From Dermatemys mawii (taxonomy: Eukaryota; Chordata; Testudines; Dermatemydidae): DNA of 64,000 nt. The stretch covers positions 10,707,830 to 10,771,829 of the forward strand of contig ML677386.1 of assembly GCA_007922305.1 (NCBI GenBank), in the 5' to 3' direction. The notes below the pieces were generated by a model. It made no database searches. It was not told the origin of the DNA and saw only the letters and a list, made by a program, of their open reading frames with translations. The position numbers and the translations under genes are program-made. Shown one piece after another: positions 1 to 11,439 of the stretch (its first letter is position 1; each line of letters begins with the position of its first letter).

Positions 1-157
1 ATAGGTAATCCACCTCCCCGAGAGGTGGTAGCTAGGTCAACAGAATTCTTCCGTCAACGTAAGCGCTGTCTACATGAAAACTTAGGTCAGCAGTGGATTT
101 TTCATGTCTCTGACTGATGTAGTTAAACGGACCTAATGTCATAATGTAAACTGGGCC
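1..157. mobile_element. PIF/Harbinger-like MITE, cut by the window edge
   Basis: Right-hand part of a non-autonomous DNA element. It has the internal hallmarks shared with the copies at 2438-2932 and 19470-19731: a cctcc...gaggtgg block, a gtcaacgtaagcgctgtctac block, and a terminus ending ...atgtaaactgggcc. The left end lies outside the window, so target duplication and full length cannot be tested. Assignment to the PIF/Harbinger group is by resemblance to the intact copies. Confidence 0.55.
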
Positions 158-1107
158 AGAAGGGAGACAAGTCAGGTGCCTCTGGGGCTGAGGAAAAGGG
201 CTGCCCCCGACCCCAATTCTACTAAAGAGCCTTTTCATGGGTACACAGAGTTTGGTGCCCACAGGTGGGGCTGGAAGTATAGCAAGTTTCCAGAGTGTTG
301 TTCCTCACCCCATACACATCAGCAGTGATTCCTCCGTGTCAGATACCATCAGCGTTATCTTATGTGTTGATACTTCTGCCCAGTGGCACCCCTTGCTTGG
401 GGGTTTGTGAGTAGCCATCTGTCAGGATGTCATGTGACACAGATCCTGAGGTGGTAGCGCTGCCCTGAGAGAAGGGATTGTCTGCAGAACTGTGCCAATG
501 CACTGGGCTTCTGTATATATGTAGCTCTTTGCCAGAGTCTAATACTGTGACTGTCAGGCTACTCATAAGTGTAGAAGGCCAAACAGCTGGTCTGCTCCAA
601 AGCCAAAGTGAGAAACCCTGAGACCCCTCCCAGGAAGGACTGAGAAGAACCCCTGCAGGGTTTGTCCTGGCTTGTCAGCAGAAGGGGAAGATGTGGCTTT
701 CATACTAGCAAACACTAAGCATTCATTACTAATCATAAACCCACATGCCTTCACCTGTTTTTTCCAAACACTTCCCAACCCTTTTTCTTGTTAAACATAG
801 ATTTCGCTTCCCACGTATCCCACAATGAAATGAAAGTCAAATTCACCCCGGATGCAACTCCACTGAAATCGAGATCCAGTCTCTGGTGATTGTCCCAGGG
901 CTGCCCCAGTCATGCCAGGGAGTAACTTGACTCACAGTATTAGACATTATGAAGCTGATGTAACTCCAGTTGAAATCAACAAGGATCTTTCCACTGACTT
1001 CAGTAGGAGCTGAACTAAATCCCTGAGGAGCTGTACAGGAGGGGATGTACAGTAGGAGACAGGAGTTATGAGTTCTGGGTTCTATTTCTGTTTCTAACAC
1101 AGATTTG
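158..1107. other. No gene seen; degenerate repeat traces
   Basis: Reading frames of 68-105 codons occur on the minus strand but none resembles a known protein. At about 845-990 there are fragments of the 'aactccactgaa' type found in the short palindromic repeats elsewhere in the window (for example 26088-26186), here too eroded to delimit. Confidence 0.4.
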
Positions 1108-1215
1108 GGGCCTGATTCTGTTTTGGTATTAACTCTGGTAACAAACCATTCAATTAACATTGGTAGAGTTATTCCAGATTTACACTAGCATAACTACAAT
1201 TGGAATCAGGACCTG
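1108..1215. repeat. Short imperfect-palindrome repeat
   Basis: About 108 bp opening with gggcctgattctg and closing with ggaatcaggacct, so the two ends are inverted complements. The middle carries the related ttacactagcataact segment. It belongs to a group of about 100-bp palindromic repeats present many times in this window (10779, 26088, 41791, 41930). Confidence 0.55.
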
Positions 1216-2437
1216 GCTATGTAACATTGGGCAAATTCTTAACCACAAATGTTTGTCAAGCACTTTGAGCTCATCCAGTGGAAAGTGTTGTAACAATGCA
1301 AAGGATCATGAGAGTTCCAAAATTCAGATGTAGTGTTTGGATCTAGGAGTTTGCTTCAGATTCAATTAATTATGGTATCTGGCTGAGCAAAAGAAAAATT
1401 ATTGCATGCAAGTTGTACATGCCTAAAGGAACACTTCAGTAATTCAGGTAAAAAAATAGGGTTGTTTTATTTTTTTTTAAATGGGGGGGGGGAGGTAATT
1501 GCTAAACCTAATCTTGATAACACATTTTCATTATTTTTTCCAAATATAAGTGAAACAGGTTTGTTTGAATTTCAGCATGTCTGTGCAGTGTTTGCTAGGC
1601 CCCATCCTAGGTTGCAGGGAACGGGGGGGATTAAATTGCCCTAAGCACAAAACACTGGGGGCTGGCAGGGATGGCTTAACAGCTGAATTTAGGGACTGGG
1701 GATATTTTGGGATGGCTGCTTGGCAACATAGTCAACCTCCTCCTCCTTCTCTCATTCTGGGGAGGGTTTGCTGTGGGCCAGGGTGTCATAGATCTTGCTG
1801 AGGCCCCCCAGTGCTGGATGCTTGGCAGGGTATTTTTAGGGGATCCAAATGCTGAATCCTACATGTCCTTAGCTTGCTGGGGCCATGCAGAGTGTAGGGT
1901 TTGTGCCTGGCTTTGAGCCTCTACACATGCTCCCCAGTCAAACCTTATGTCTGACACACCTCTTGGCAGTGGGGCCCTCACAGCCCGAGTGTCTAGGTTC
2001 TGAAACGAGTGTTGTCATCTCACCCAAGCCTCACCAGCATTTCTTGCACGTTCCCAAGAATCCCACCAAAGGGGTGACCCTTCTGGTTTACAGTTTACCT
2101 CTTTGGGGTCATTTGCTAGTGAAAGCCAACAGATGAACAGACAGACTTGGCACAGGATTCTAAACACCATTACTCTTCACTTAATAACACGAGAAATACA
2201 CAGCTCTATACATAATAACAAACACTCCTATATGCACTTCCCTGACCCAGGTTCCTCACCACTTTGAAGAGTTCTTTGGGCTTGGACAAAATCCTCTGGG
2301 GTGTCCAGGATCCTTCTCCTGGTTTAATGGTTTCTGCCACTAAACCAGACCTTCCCTTCACCCCTCACATCCACACACTCTGAAACCATGCCTGTCTCTG
2401 TCTTGCCTTCTGCCTGAAACTTCCTGTCCTGTCTCAG
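1216..2437. other. No gene seen; contains a poly-G tract
   Basis: A run of ten G is present at 1483-1492. Overlapping short plus-strand frames between 1402 and 2136 have no recognisable domain. The part from about 1900 to 2430 is pyrimidine-rich and could be an eroded LTR, but I cannot define its ends. Confidence 0.35.
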
Positions 2438-2932
2438 CTGTCTACACATACAGCACTGCAGCGGCACAGCTGCACTGATGCAGCACATCTGTGGACAATG
2501 CTCTAGGCCAGTGGTCTTCAAACTGGGGTGCGCGCACCCCTGGGGGTTCACGAGACCACCCGCGGGGGTGCGCAAGACCCCGGCGCTGCCACCGATCCTT
2601 CCCAGGAAACCGCCGAAGTCACAGTCTATTTTTGGCCCGCCAAAATGCCACTGAAAGTAAGCGGAAGCTTTCTATTTGGCGGCATTTCCGTGGACATATC
2701 CCGGGGGGCCACGAGCGGAGAGGGGAGCGCGAAAGGGGGCCGCGGCGCCGAAAGTTTGAAGAGCGCTGCTCTAGGCCAATGGGAGGGAGTGCTCCCATTG
2801 GCATAATAAAACCACCTCCATGAGCGGTGGTAGATGTCCACACTGGCACTTATGTCGCTTAGAAGGAGTGGTTTATTCACAGCCTGAGCAACATAAGTTA
2901 TTCCGACATAAGCTGTTGTGTGTACATAGCCA
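2438..2932. mobile_element. Harbinger-like MITE split by a hAT insertion
   Basis: The left end (gctgtctacacatacagc) and the right end (read in reverse: ggctatgtacacacaacagc) are imperfect terminal inverted repeats. The interior has the same cctccatgagcggtgg and cataataaaacc blocks as the copies at 1-157 and 19470-19731. Removing the hAT element at 2509-2768 plus one copy of its 8-bp duplication restores a continuous MITE of about 230 bp. An 11-bp perfect inverted repeat sits at 2775-2785 / 2792-2802. The outer target duplication is not clear. Confidence 0.6.
2509..2768. mobile_element. Non-autonomous hAT element, 260 bp, GC-rich
   Basis: The ends form 16-bp terminal inverted repeats: CAGTGGTCTTCAAACT at the left, and CAGCGCTCTTCAAACT when the right end is read in reverse (two mismatches). 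It is flanked by a perfect 8-bp direct repeat, ctctaggc at 2501-2508 and 2769-2776, the duplication length of hAT transposases. There is no transposase frame; frames of 76-110 codons here arise from high GC content. It lies inside the MITE at 2438-2932. Confidence 0.88.
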
Positions 2933-4750
2933 GAGATTTATGAGTTTACATGTACCCCTATCATCACCAGGTTTCTTTGTTCTGCTGCTGGTGATTTTCT
3001 GCTCACCCTCCCTGCAGAGAAGTTGGAGGGACTAGCTTCTCCCATCTTCAGTCAACCCATCGTCCCAAGGTGTTTCCATCTGAGGAGGCAACAATTAAGA
3101 GTCTAATGACCCACCCTGGTAGCTTTTCTGGCAGATTGGCTACCCATAGCCCTATCAGCAAAGATGGATTCCACATCCACATAGACTCATTCCCTGATGC
3201 AGCAATTTCATAATACCAGCTTCATAACATCAACCAGGATTCATAAGTTGGTCATAGACTGATTCCCCAAGGAGTCACATGGGGTCCTCTGCAATCGTTT
3301 ACGCATAGCTAGGACAGGTGTAGTGTAGGAATATGCCTTCTGTCAGAACTGGCTGCCTTCCTGCTTGAGCATGTTCAGTAATAACCAGTGAAGGCATTTT
3401 CTGAAACTGTGTCAGCTCTGATGTTTTCATGGCAAACTATAGCACCGGCCTAGTGCAAGAAAGTCAGAAAGGAACTAACAACAAACCAGTCTCATCTCAG
3501 AGGTCAAACTGAGTTAAAACGGCAAATGGCAAGCAAGCAGCATAAATGGTGAAAAGTGAATATAAGTTAAAGTCGTGTCATTGTTCATTATCTACAGAGT
3601 CATGTAATAGGAATACAGCAGGAAATTCTAAACATATTTTTTCTTATGAAGATGCATGGCCCTTTAAATGTTCTGGGAGGTTACCTTTGTGTGGCCTTTG
3701 AGGGTGTCTAGCAAAACAAACTCTGCCATGACTAATCAATGAAAACTAAAAGTTCCTATTACCTGCAGTGTTTCACAACCGTGTGAGATAACATAAAACT
3801 GCAGGCAGCATCCCGGAAATTAAATAAAACTCCTACGGTTTAGCCCTTGGCATCATACTCCCTTAGTGAAATGCTTAAGTAAATTAGGATTGTACAAACT
3901 GTGACATACCCAGACTTAGCATTGAACTGAGAAAGCTGCCAAGACACTACTTCTTAGCTTTCAAATGTTTTCAGCTCCTCTTGGCAGAAAAGTTATAAAT
4001 CTGCTGATGTTTAACATATAGACCCCAATTAACACACCGGTAAAAGAAATAAAAATGAGTCACAAAGCTGGAGCCGCCTCCCTCAGTTGCTGGGGCCGGG
4101 AGAGGGGAAGAGAGAGAGAGAGAGAGAGTTGCTCTTGCAAAATCTAAACCAAGCATGATCTACCCTCCTTTCATCTCTTCCATAGAAAGGAAGCTGAGAA
4201 ATGGAGCCCAGCATTTGATAAATAACTCTGCTAAATAGGCTGTCACAGGTATAAGCCTCTCCCTTCAGCCACCCCATACTAAGAGAGAACCACTTTAGCT
4301 TATGTAGCCATTGTTGACCTTATGTTCTGGGAGGCTGGCAGGAGAAGTGAAAGATCAGCAGACTGGTGACAGCAGGCAAGATGAAAGTCTGGGGGAGGTG
4401 GAGTAGGAAGGGAGAGCATGCCAGTGAAAGACTGCAGGGTCTAAAGGAAGAGGATCATACCCAGTTTTTTCTCTTTTATTCAGGCCTATAGTAAATCCTG
4501 ATTTACCTGATTATAAATCCTTTACAATTACTGAAACCCTGGTCATTAATAGAATACTGCAGTTGCTATATATCTGTTATGCTGCAAAACTGGTGTGTAC
4601 AAACACACACACACTTGAACCAACTACCATGTGAATTATCAGGATGTTGTCAGAGGGAGTTCCTGGTTAAATACGTATTTGCAGGGCAAGGCCCAATAAG
4701 GGAGAAAGTTTGGATGCTGCCAACCCCAGTCCTTTAGAGATTTTCTGAGG
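2933..4750. other. No gene seen; one GA microsatellite
   Basis: Apart from the AG repeat at 4109-4128 I recognise neither a gene nor a repeat. Short minus-strand frames around 3971-4277 read through that microsatellite. Confidence 0.4.
4109..4128. repeat. (AG)n microsatellite
   Basis: Uninterrupted AG dinucleotides, about nine to ten units, within a purine-rich stretch. Confidence 0.9.
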
Positions 4751-5157
4751 TATTTCGCTTACAGACAGCCTCTCAACCTGAAGCAACTACTCACCAGCAA
4801 CCATACACCACACAACAAAAACACTAACCCAGGTACCTATCCTTGCAACAAAGCCCAATGCCAACTCTGTCCACATATTTATTCAACTGGCACCATCATA
4901 GAACCTAATCACATCAGCCACACCATCAGAGGCTCATTCACCTGCACATCTACCATCATGTGCCAGCAATGCCCCTCTGCCATGTACATTGGTCAAACCA
5001 GACAGTCTCTATGCAAAAGAATAAATGGACACAAATCTGACATCAGGAATCATAACATTAAAAAACCAGGAGAACACTTCAACCTCCCTGGTCACTCAAT
5101 AATGGACTTGAAGGTAGCAATTTTAAAACAGAAAAACTTCAAAAACAGACTCCAATG
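4751..5157 (+). pseudogene. Penelope GIY-YIG endonuclease remnant
   Basis: An open frame of about 135 codons without its own upstream start; the first ATG is at 4958. It shows the layout of Penelope-type endonuclease domains: a cysteine block (C-x4-C-x2-C, 'CNKAQCQLC') about 35 residues upstream, a second C-x2-C ('CQQC'), then YIGQTRQSLCKR with the YIG motif and the conserved arginine, then NGHKSD with the conserved histidine. In the family this domain nicks target DNA for insertion. The stop at 5155-5157 precedes further coding-like sequence (TAELELICRLDTINLELKRD), so the original C terminus is cut by a nonsense change. It is a dead remnant. Confidence 0.75.
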
Positions 5158-5419
5158 AGAAACTGCTGAACTGGAATTAATTTGCAGATTGGATACCATC
5201 AATTTAGAATTAAAAAGAGACTGAGAATGGCTGGGTCATTACACAAATTGAATCTATTTCCCCATGTTAAGTATCCTCACACCTTCTTGTCAACTGTCTG
5301 ATATAAGCCATCTTGATTATCACTACAAAAGGTTTTTTTTTCTCCTGCTGATAATAGCTCATCTAAATTAAATAGCCTCTTAGAATTAGTATGGCAACTT
5401 CCACCTTTTCATGTTTTCT

Positions 5420-5449
5420 GTGTGTGTGTATATATATACATATATATAT
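5420..5449. repeat. (TG)n(TA)n microsatellite
   Basis: TG units run into TA units, broken by 'taca', inside the tail of the Penelope-like element. Confidence 0.85.
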
Positions 5450-5566
5450 CTTACTACTCTGTGTTCCATTCCATGCATCTGATGAAGTGGGCTATAGCCT
5501 ATGAAAGTTTATGCTGAAACAAATTTGTTAGTCTCTAAGGTGCCACAAGTACTCCTGTTCTTTTTT

Positions 5567-7636
5567 CTGATGTAGTACTTCAACTGCCAGGGTCATTAAT
5601 TTTGAGACCCTGTCTAAAATTGCTTCCACAGGATGAATATAAAGCAAGACATACAGGTAGCAATCAGCTCATAAACGAAACACTGAAACCTGATGTCTCT
5701 AGCTATCCTCTTCAGAGAGTGGGGCATGAGCTACACAGTTCAGGAGTCAAGAGTCAAAACTCCTTCCAGTTTATGGGGCTTTGGATCCCAGGTTTGGGCT
5801 GGTCTCTGACAGAGAGAGGGGAACAACCAGAAAACCCCAGAGGTGTTTGGAATTGGGGGGTTTGGGGTCAGGCCCACTTCTGTCATTTAACAAACATTTA
5901 CGAAAAGGAAAGGTGGCTGTTGGATTTATCTCCAGAAGGTAGTGATATGCAGTGATTATTCCTGAGCAAAGGTTGTGTTTGCAGATTTTACTATTTCAGT
6001 TAAGGTGGTGACTCACCAGCTGTTAGCTGCCCCATTTGTGCCCTTCCTCCATGAAAAATCCATACAAAAAACAGAATGACAGCCTCAAAATGAATAAAGG
6101 AGGGTCTGTTCCAAAGGTAGTTTCTGGTCAGTTTTGAAGTAAATTGGATAGAATGAAATCCTAAAAATAGCTTTGTTAAACAAAATCCAAATCACTTTAT
6201 TTTATTTTATTTTGCCACTTTGTAGCCAGAAAAACAGACAGGACAAGGAAGATTTATTGGACTCATCTAGTCAAGAGCTATTATACAGCACCCCAAATTA
6301 GTCAATTTAAAATGTTTAGAACAAAGTTTTTAAACTAGCAGCCTCAAAAGTTCCAGGACATTTCCTCCCCCAGCCCCAAATTTCACCCACACCTCATTGT
6401 GACCTAGCTCTCTAAAGCTACAGAAAAATGGTCATCTTTCAGCATCATCAACACAAAGGGAGCCATCTCCTCAATGCAGCACTGCCACAGGACTTTGACT
6501 TCAGAAAGTACCTCCATTAGATACCTCAGAAGATTCTCCAATTCTCATCTAAGGTGGAGGGAGTGCACCTTTCATGGGGAAAGAATGGCATCTAGGTAAC
6601 TGAGAGGTGACTTTCCCACTTGCCATATTTGTCTCAGCATTGCCCATGGAGGGTCAAAAGTCACCAGCTTTCTGGCATTTGACTTTATGAACAAACAAGT
6701 GAACAGTAAAACAGCATAAAACCCAGCCTAAGCTATAGCCAGAGGCTTAACTGCTCAGCACTCTAGTCAGGTAATTCAGTCTCTCTTATCTCTAAGGAGC
6801 CCCAAGCTGCTGCTGGGTTCCTCCTATTTTTCACTCCCTCCAGCTGGAGTCTTGACATCGCTGACAGTTGTTGTGGGGTGAGGCTGGCTTCAGTCCCTGT
6901 ATTCAGGGCTGAGCCTTAATTCTTCACTGGTGCAGTGTGGGATTTTACCACCTCATCACCGTAACCATTAAAAAAAAAGAAAGAGGCAAACCAAGTCATT
7001 CTAGAACAAGATGCCTGAGCAATTTGGAATCTTAAGGAGAGGGCATCGCTAGGACTGTGCAATCTGCTACCTGCTAGAACGCAGAGCCCAGTACAGTGCT
7101 GCTCACAAGCTGCTACCTGTTTCTGTGCAATGAGATGCTCAGACAAGCTAGATATGCTGGATATTTTCAGAAGAGGAACCCTACTGAGGTTTCATTATTT
7201 GGTTGCCATGGGAATATTCATTGCTTACAGGGGAGTTGGGGGAGCCAGAGATTCAGGAAAACAATATAGAAAACTTCTGTGCTGTGGTGCATTGCTGCAG
7301 CTCCAGTCACAAACAAGGCAGCACTGCAAAGGAAATGGAAGTGTGATTTATCGTGATGGTTGTTGGGAGGGGGAGCATTGGGGAAGGGATGGAATAGGGT
7401 GGGGCTATGAGCAGGTCCACAGGTGGGAAGGGCAGAACAGAGGCAGGGCTGCAGGCGGAAGGGGTAGGAGAGGCCCTGGTTCTGGCACTTGGGCTCCCCA
7501 CTTGCTCCAGCCCAGGGCTCCAGGAGACCTTAATCCACCTCTGATTGGTACAGGAGTGGTTCAGAGGGAAGAGTGCTACATTCTGAATATCTATTTTATA
7601 GTCTATATGGTTGACGGCATCCTTCTATTATTGACA
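5567..7636. other. No gene seen; pentamer repeat and GC-rich tract
   Basis: A (TTTTA)n run lies at about 6197-6213. The GC-rich part at about 7330-7560 resembles dispersed GC-rich turtle repeats, but I cannot set its ends. The 174-codon plus-strand frame at 7130-7654 spans this tract and shows no domain. Confidence 0.35.
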
Positions 7637-8386
7637 GAGTTGCCACCTTTCTAATCACACAAAACCGAACACCTTTGTCCTCGCAGCCCTGTCCCTTCCC
7701 TGAGGGCCCTCCCCCCTCTTCCTCCATCTCCCTTTCCTCTGTCACTCACTCTCTCCCACCCTCACTCATTTTCAACAGGCTGGGGCAGGAGGTTAGGGTG
7801 TAGCAAGAAGGAGGAGGGGTCCAACTGGGGATGCGGGCTCTGGGGTGGGGCCGAGACGGGATGTGGGGTGCAGGAGATGGCTCTGGGCTGGGGCTGAGAG
7901 GTTCCAAGCTATGGCAGGGGGTTGGGGTGTGGGCTCCAGAAGGGAGTTTGGGTGCCAGAGGGGGCCCAGGACTGGGACAGGAAGTAGGGGTGCGGGAAGG
8001 TGTGTGGGCTCCTGGCGGAGCTCACCTCAGGCAGTGACATGTGCCTTGGCTCCTAGGTGGCAGTGGAGCCAGGCAGCTTTGTGCACTGCCTCTGCCTGCA
8101 GGCGCAGCCCCCATAGCTCCCATTGGCTGCAGTTCTCATCCAATGGGAACTGCGAAGCCAGTACTCAGGGCAGGGACAGCACACGGAGGCCCCTGGCCAT
8201 CCCTCCACCTAGGAGCCAACTCAGGGACTTATTGCTGCTTCTGTGAGGCATGCTGAGTCAGGTAGGGAGCTTGCCAGCTTCGTGCCAAACGGACTTTTCA
8301 CATCCCAGTCAGTGGTGCTGACCAGAGCCGCCAGGTTCCCTTTTTGACCAGGCATTCTGGTCAAAAACTAGACACTTGGCAACCTT
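7637..8386. mobile_element. Non-autonomous DNA element, about 750 bp
   Basis: The left end reads gagttgccacctttctaatc and the right end ...gacacttggcaacctta, giving short inverted termini around GTTGCCA/TGGCAAC. The interior has long GC- and G-rich runs ('ggggttggggtgtggg'), and a 'ggcattctggtcaaaaact' block lies just before the right end. I recognise this arrangement as a common turtle repeat. The target duplication is not resolved, so I leave the superfamily open. Frames inside it have no recognisable domain. Confidence 0.6.
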
Positions 8387-10778
8387 AATGATTAAAGCAC
8401 AGGCATAGAAGGCCAGGATTGTGTCATTAAGATGGCAGCTGTGATTGCTGATTAAGGAAGTTCTGCCTGTCTCCCCTGTATGTGAAATGAAAACAAGATG
8501 CAGGGAAGATGGAAGTGACATTCTAAATAAAGTAAGCGAGGAGGAAGCAAGTAAGGTGAGATGTAAGTGAGCTTCAAAGGATTAGATTTTTATCAGTAAA
8601 TGTAGATTTCACTGAATACACAAACTGGTGGAAAAAATATTTCCAATGATAATAATCAACATTTACTAATCCCCAAAGAAAGAAAAATGCTGCTTGAGAA
8701 CTTGTTAGAGTTTGATTTAAGGACATTTATGTTGTATATTTTGACTTGTGATGTTGACAGTTTGTGGTTTTAGTGTGAGCAAGATTTAACTTTTTGAATC
8801 TCAGAGTTTACTGTCAATAGAATATTATTGTTTGAGCCTCCCATTGTCAGACTCCTGGTAATTTCACACACCTGTGAAAATTTAAATTGATAAAAACAGA
8901 AAAAATGCTTACAAACATGGTAACTAGGAGACCTATCCACAACTTGACAGGGACTGAAAATCTGTTTAGTTTATTATTGAAATTACAGACATTCTTTATG
9001 GTTATCTCTGGATTCTGTGGATAAGGAAATGTGACTAAGGGGCAAGGGAACAGGGTGAATATTACTTCTGACAACTAAGTCCAGAATTTTCACTTAACCT
9101 TGCTGCATAAAATTTACTCTACATTTCCCCCAAATTAATCATCAGCCATAACTGACAAATTAGCACAGGCAGGATTCAGGGAAAGAAATTAAATAAGAAA
9201 ATTTGAGGGAGTGGTCTAAGCTGGTTCTCATCAGAAAACCAGTCTTACATTTTCAGTAAGTCACAAGGTATAGCCTAAAAGACTCTTGCCTCCCAGATAA
9301 CCACATCATAACCCTATTGATCCTATGAAAGATCTTTCTAAGCTGCAAATTAACTTAATCGGTTCTGATCTTAGGACATTACCAGTCTTAGAATGTTTTG
9401 AAAGTGAGATAGTCACAAAGAACTCCATTGAGCCTCCTTCTCTAATCTTGCACACCAGCGAACCACCCTCTCCTTATTCCCATCCCTCCTTTAAAACAGG
9501 GCCCTGTGTACTCTACCTTTCTCTGACTGCAGAATTTGCTGCAGAAGCCATCCCTTGCCTCAGACCTCTACTCCAGAATCTAAGCTTTCATCATCATCAG
9601 AGCTTGTCACTCCCAAACCACAGCCAGGACTTGGTGGTGTCATTTACCTCAAACAGTTCCTAGGGAGCAGAGGCTATTGCCGGAGGCATAGCACCAGGCA
9701 GTGTTCAAGTGTCTGCTAAGGCTCTCCACATTCATATTTGGGGGTTGTTCTTTAGCTTCCATTTGGTTATATTGTTACTAGTCTTTGTCACCCCAGCTCT
9801 CACTCAATGCTATGTGCCGACATCATCATACTTTGCCTGAACTGTTCAGTCTGGGAGTGATGAATGCAGAGATATTGTGGCCAGGGGTCTGTTTGAGAGG
9901 AATGGAGACAATCTTTTTGCTGGCCAAAGCTGGAAGAAGGTGCTTTTGCTGACAGCTCCTGCCTGATTGTCAAATCTTAGTAATGAGTCCAATATGACCC
10001 CCAGGCTGCCCCACCACCTTCACTGCACATTTGATTGACAGCCAGATGTTGATTCTCATCAGTTCCTCAAAGCATTTCCCACTTCCAGCTACGATCACTA
10101 GTCTGCCCAAGAGCAGACAGTTTGATGCAATTCCTAGTTCTTTGCTTGCCAGGCAGGCAAAGCCACAGCAATGGACGCTTTTGCATTTTCTCACCAGGTC
10201 CAATTCCAGTCTTACCCACAGGCTGGAGGAAGGAGAGGCCTGCAAAAAGGGCAAATAAGGAGGGAAATAAAAATTAAGTTGAACCAAAGATTTCATAACG
10301 GTTATAAAGGTTCATTTCTGGTTTGGATCTCGAGATGGATGGAAGTTTGGGCAGAATCTGACATTTTCCAGACCGTTCCCCCTTCCCTACTTTTTATGCA
10401 CGTTGTTCTCCACAGTCATGAACCTGAAAGCACAGCCCTGGATTCCATACCCAAACCCCCATAGATAAACATCGTAAAGCATCAGGTGAAATATGGCTAC
10501 ATCAGTCTCTCTCTTCATTCTGCTAGGGGGCATCATCAGAATCTATCCTTAAGTGTTTGTTTTCAGAGCTGGTTAACTTTTTCTTTCCTAGAACAGCGCT
10601 GACATTTATTTTGGCTCCTGCAGTTTATTGAGGATAGGACTGATTTGGATGCACTAAAGCATTTGTCCTTAATCACAGTAAGGCTAGTTAGTCAGTCTCT
10701 TTAATTCTTTCCAGGACTCCCTTCTGTGGAGAGATTTCCTCTTGGAATCACTGGATTTTTGTGGGTAGTAGCTTTACA
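8387..10778. other. No recognisable gene or repeat
   Basis: A 112-codon plus-strand frame (9325-9663) and a 108-codon minus-strand frame (9970-10296) were read for domains. Neither has a motif I know. The minus-strand stretch around 9980-10000 vaguely recalls the C-terminal region of L2-type LINE proteins, too weakly to call. Confidence 0.35.
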
Positions 10779-10887
10779 GGGCCAGATTGAACTCTCATGG
10801 TCATCAGTGTAAATCTGGAACAATTCCCACGGTTTCCAGGGAGTCAATCCAGATTTACCTTGGCATAACAGGGATCAGAATCTAGCT
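10779..10887. repeat. Short imperfect-palindrome repeat
   Basis: Begins gggccagattgaactc and ends ggatcagaatctagct, with 'cagtgtaaatctgg' and 'ccagatttacctt' as inner inverted partners. Same group as 1108-1215 and 26088-26186. Confidence 0.55.
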
Positions 10888-11050
10888 CAGCGTGGTTGAT
10901 TTTTCTAGGAAACGAAGAGACGATTGAGAACAAGAAATATATGAAGGTTGGAAACATCTGACAGAAAATGGGTCCAAGTCTCAATAAAAGTTTTAGTTTT
11001 TGCATTTATTCATTAGAAGAACTTTGTCAAACCCCATGTATCATAATGTT

Positions 11051-11143
11051 GGGCCATGTTCTGAAGGCCTCACTCAGTCCTTAGTGTTCAGTGAGATGTT
11101 TGCCTGAGTAAGAACTAAGGTAGGACTGCAAGAGTTGGCCCAA
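11051..11143. repeat. Short palindromic repeat, 'gggccatgttctg' type
   Basis: Starts gttgggccatgttctgaagg and ends ggactgcaagagttggccc, with inner inverted segments ctcactcagtccttagt and gagtaagaactaagg. It resembles the palindromic repeats nearby but with a different core. Confidence 0.45.
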
Positions 11144-11203
11144 TACCACCCTCACCCCCACAACCCATTCTGCCCTTCCCAATGCTTATACATCTTACAC
11201 ACT

Positions 11204-11327
11204 AGTCCTGCAAAGACTGCTTGCTTGCTTAACTTCATGCACTGTGAACAGTCCCATTTAAGTCAATGGGATCATTCACAATATGGATTGTTAAGTGCAT
11301 GTGTAAGCCTTTCAAAGATGGGGCCTT
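11204..11327. repeat. Short palindromic repeat, 'tcctgcaaag' type
   Basis: Starts agtcctgcaaagactgc and ends cctttcaaagatggggcct, with 'cccatttaagtcaatggg' at the centre. Inner arms cttaacttcatgcact and gttaagtgcatgtg are partly complementary. Confidence 0.45.
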
Positions 11328-11439
11328 AAGTCTATAGTCTTTAGGACTGTCTTCACTACAGAGATAGCTTGGGTGATGGACATCTAGATCTGAGCCCCCA
11401 GATTAGCCTAGCCCAGGTGTGTGTCTCCCTACTGTGAAG

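Larger units (their letters stand above)
4751..5566 (+). mobile_element. Penelope-like element, 5'-truncated
   Basis: The 3' part of a Penelope-like retroelement: the end of the single ORF (4751-5157) and then a long 3' tail. The tail contains the stretch gatgaagtgggctatagcc, followed by the 'gttagtctctaaggtgccac' motif, which I recognise as a highly repeated 3' end in turtle DNA. The reverse-transcriptase part is absent. The tail includes a TG/TA microsatellite (5420-5449). A second Penelope-like tail in the opposite orientation enters at the right edge of the window. Confidence 0.72.

Noticed and set aside
7130..7654. 174-codon plus-strand frame
   Set aside because: It crosses a G-rich repeat, has glycine- and arginine-rich low-complexity text, and shows no domain or splice context.
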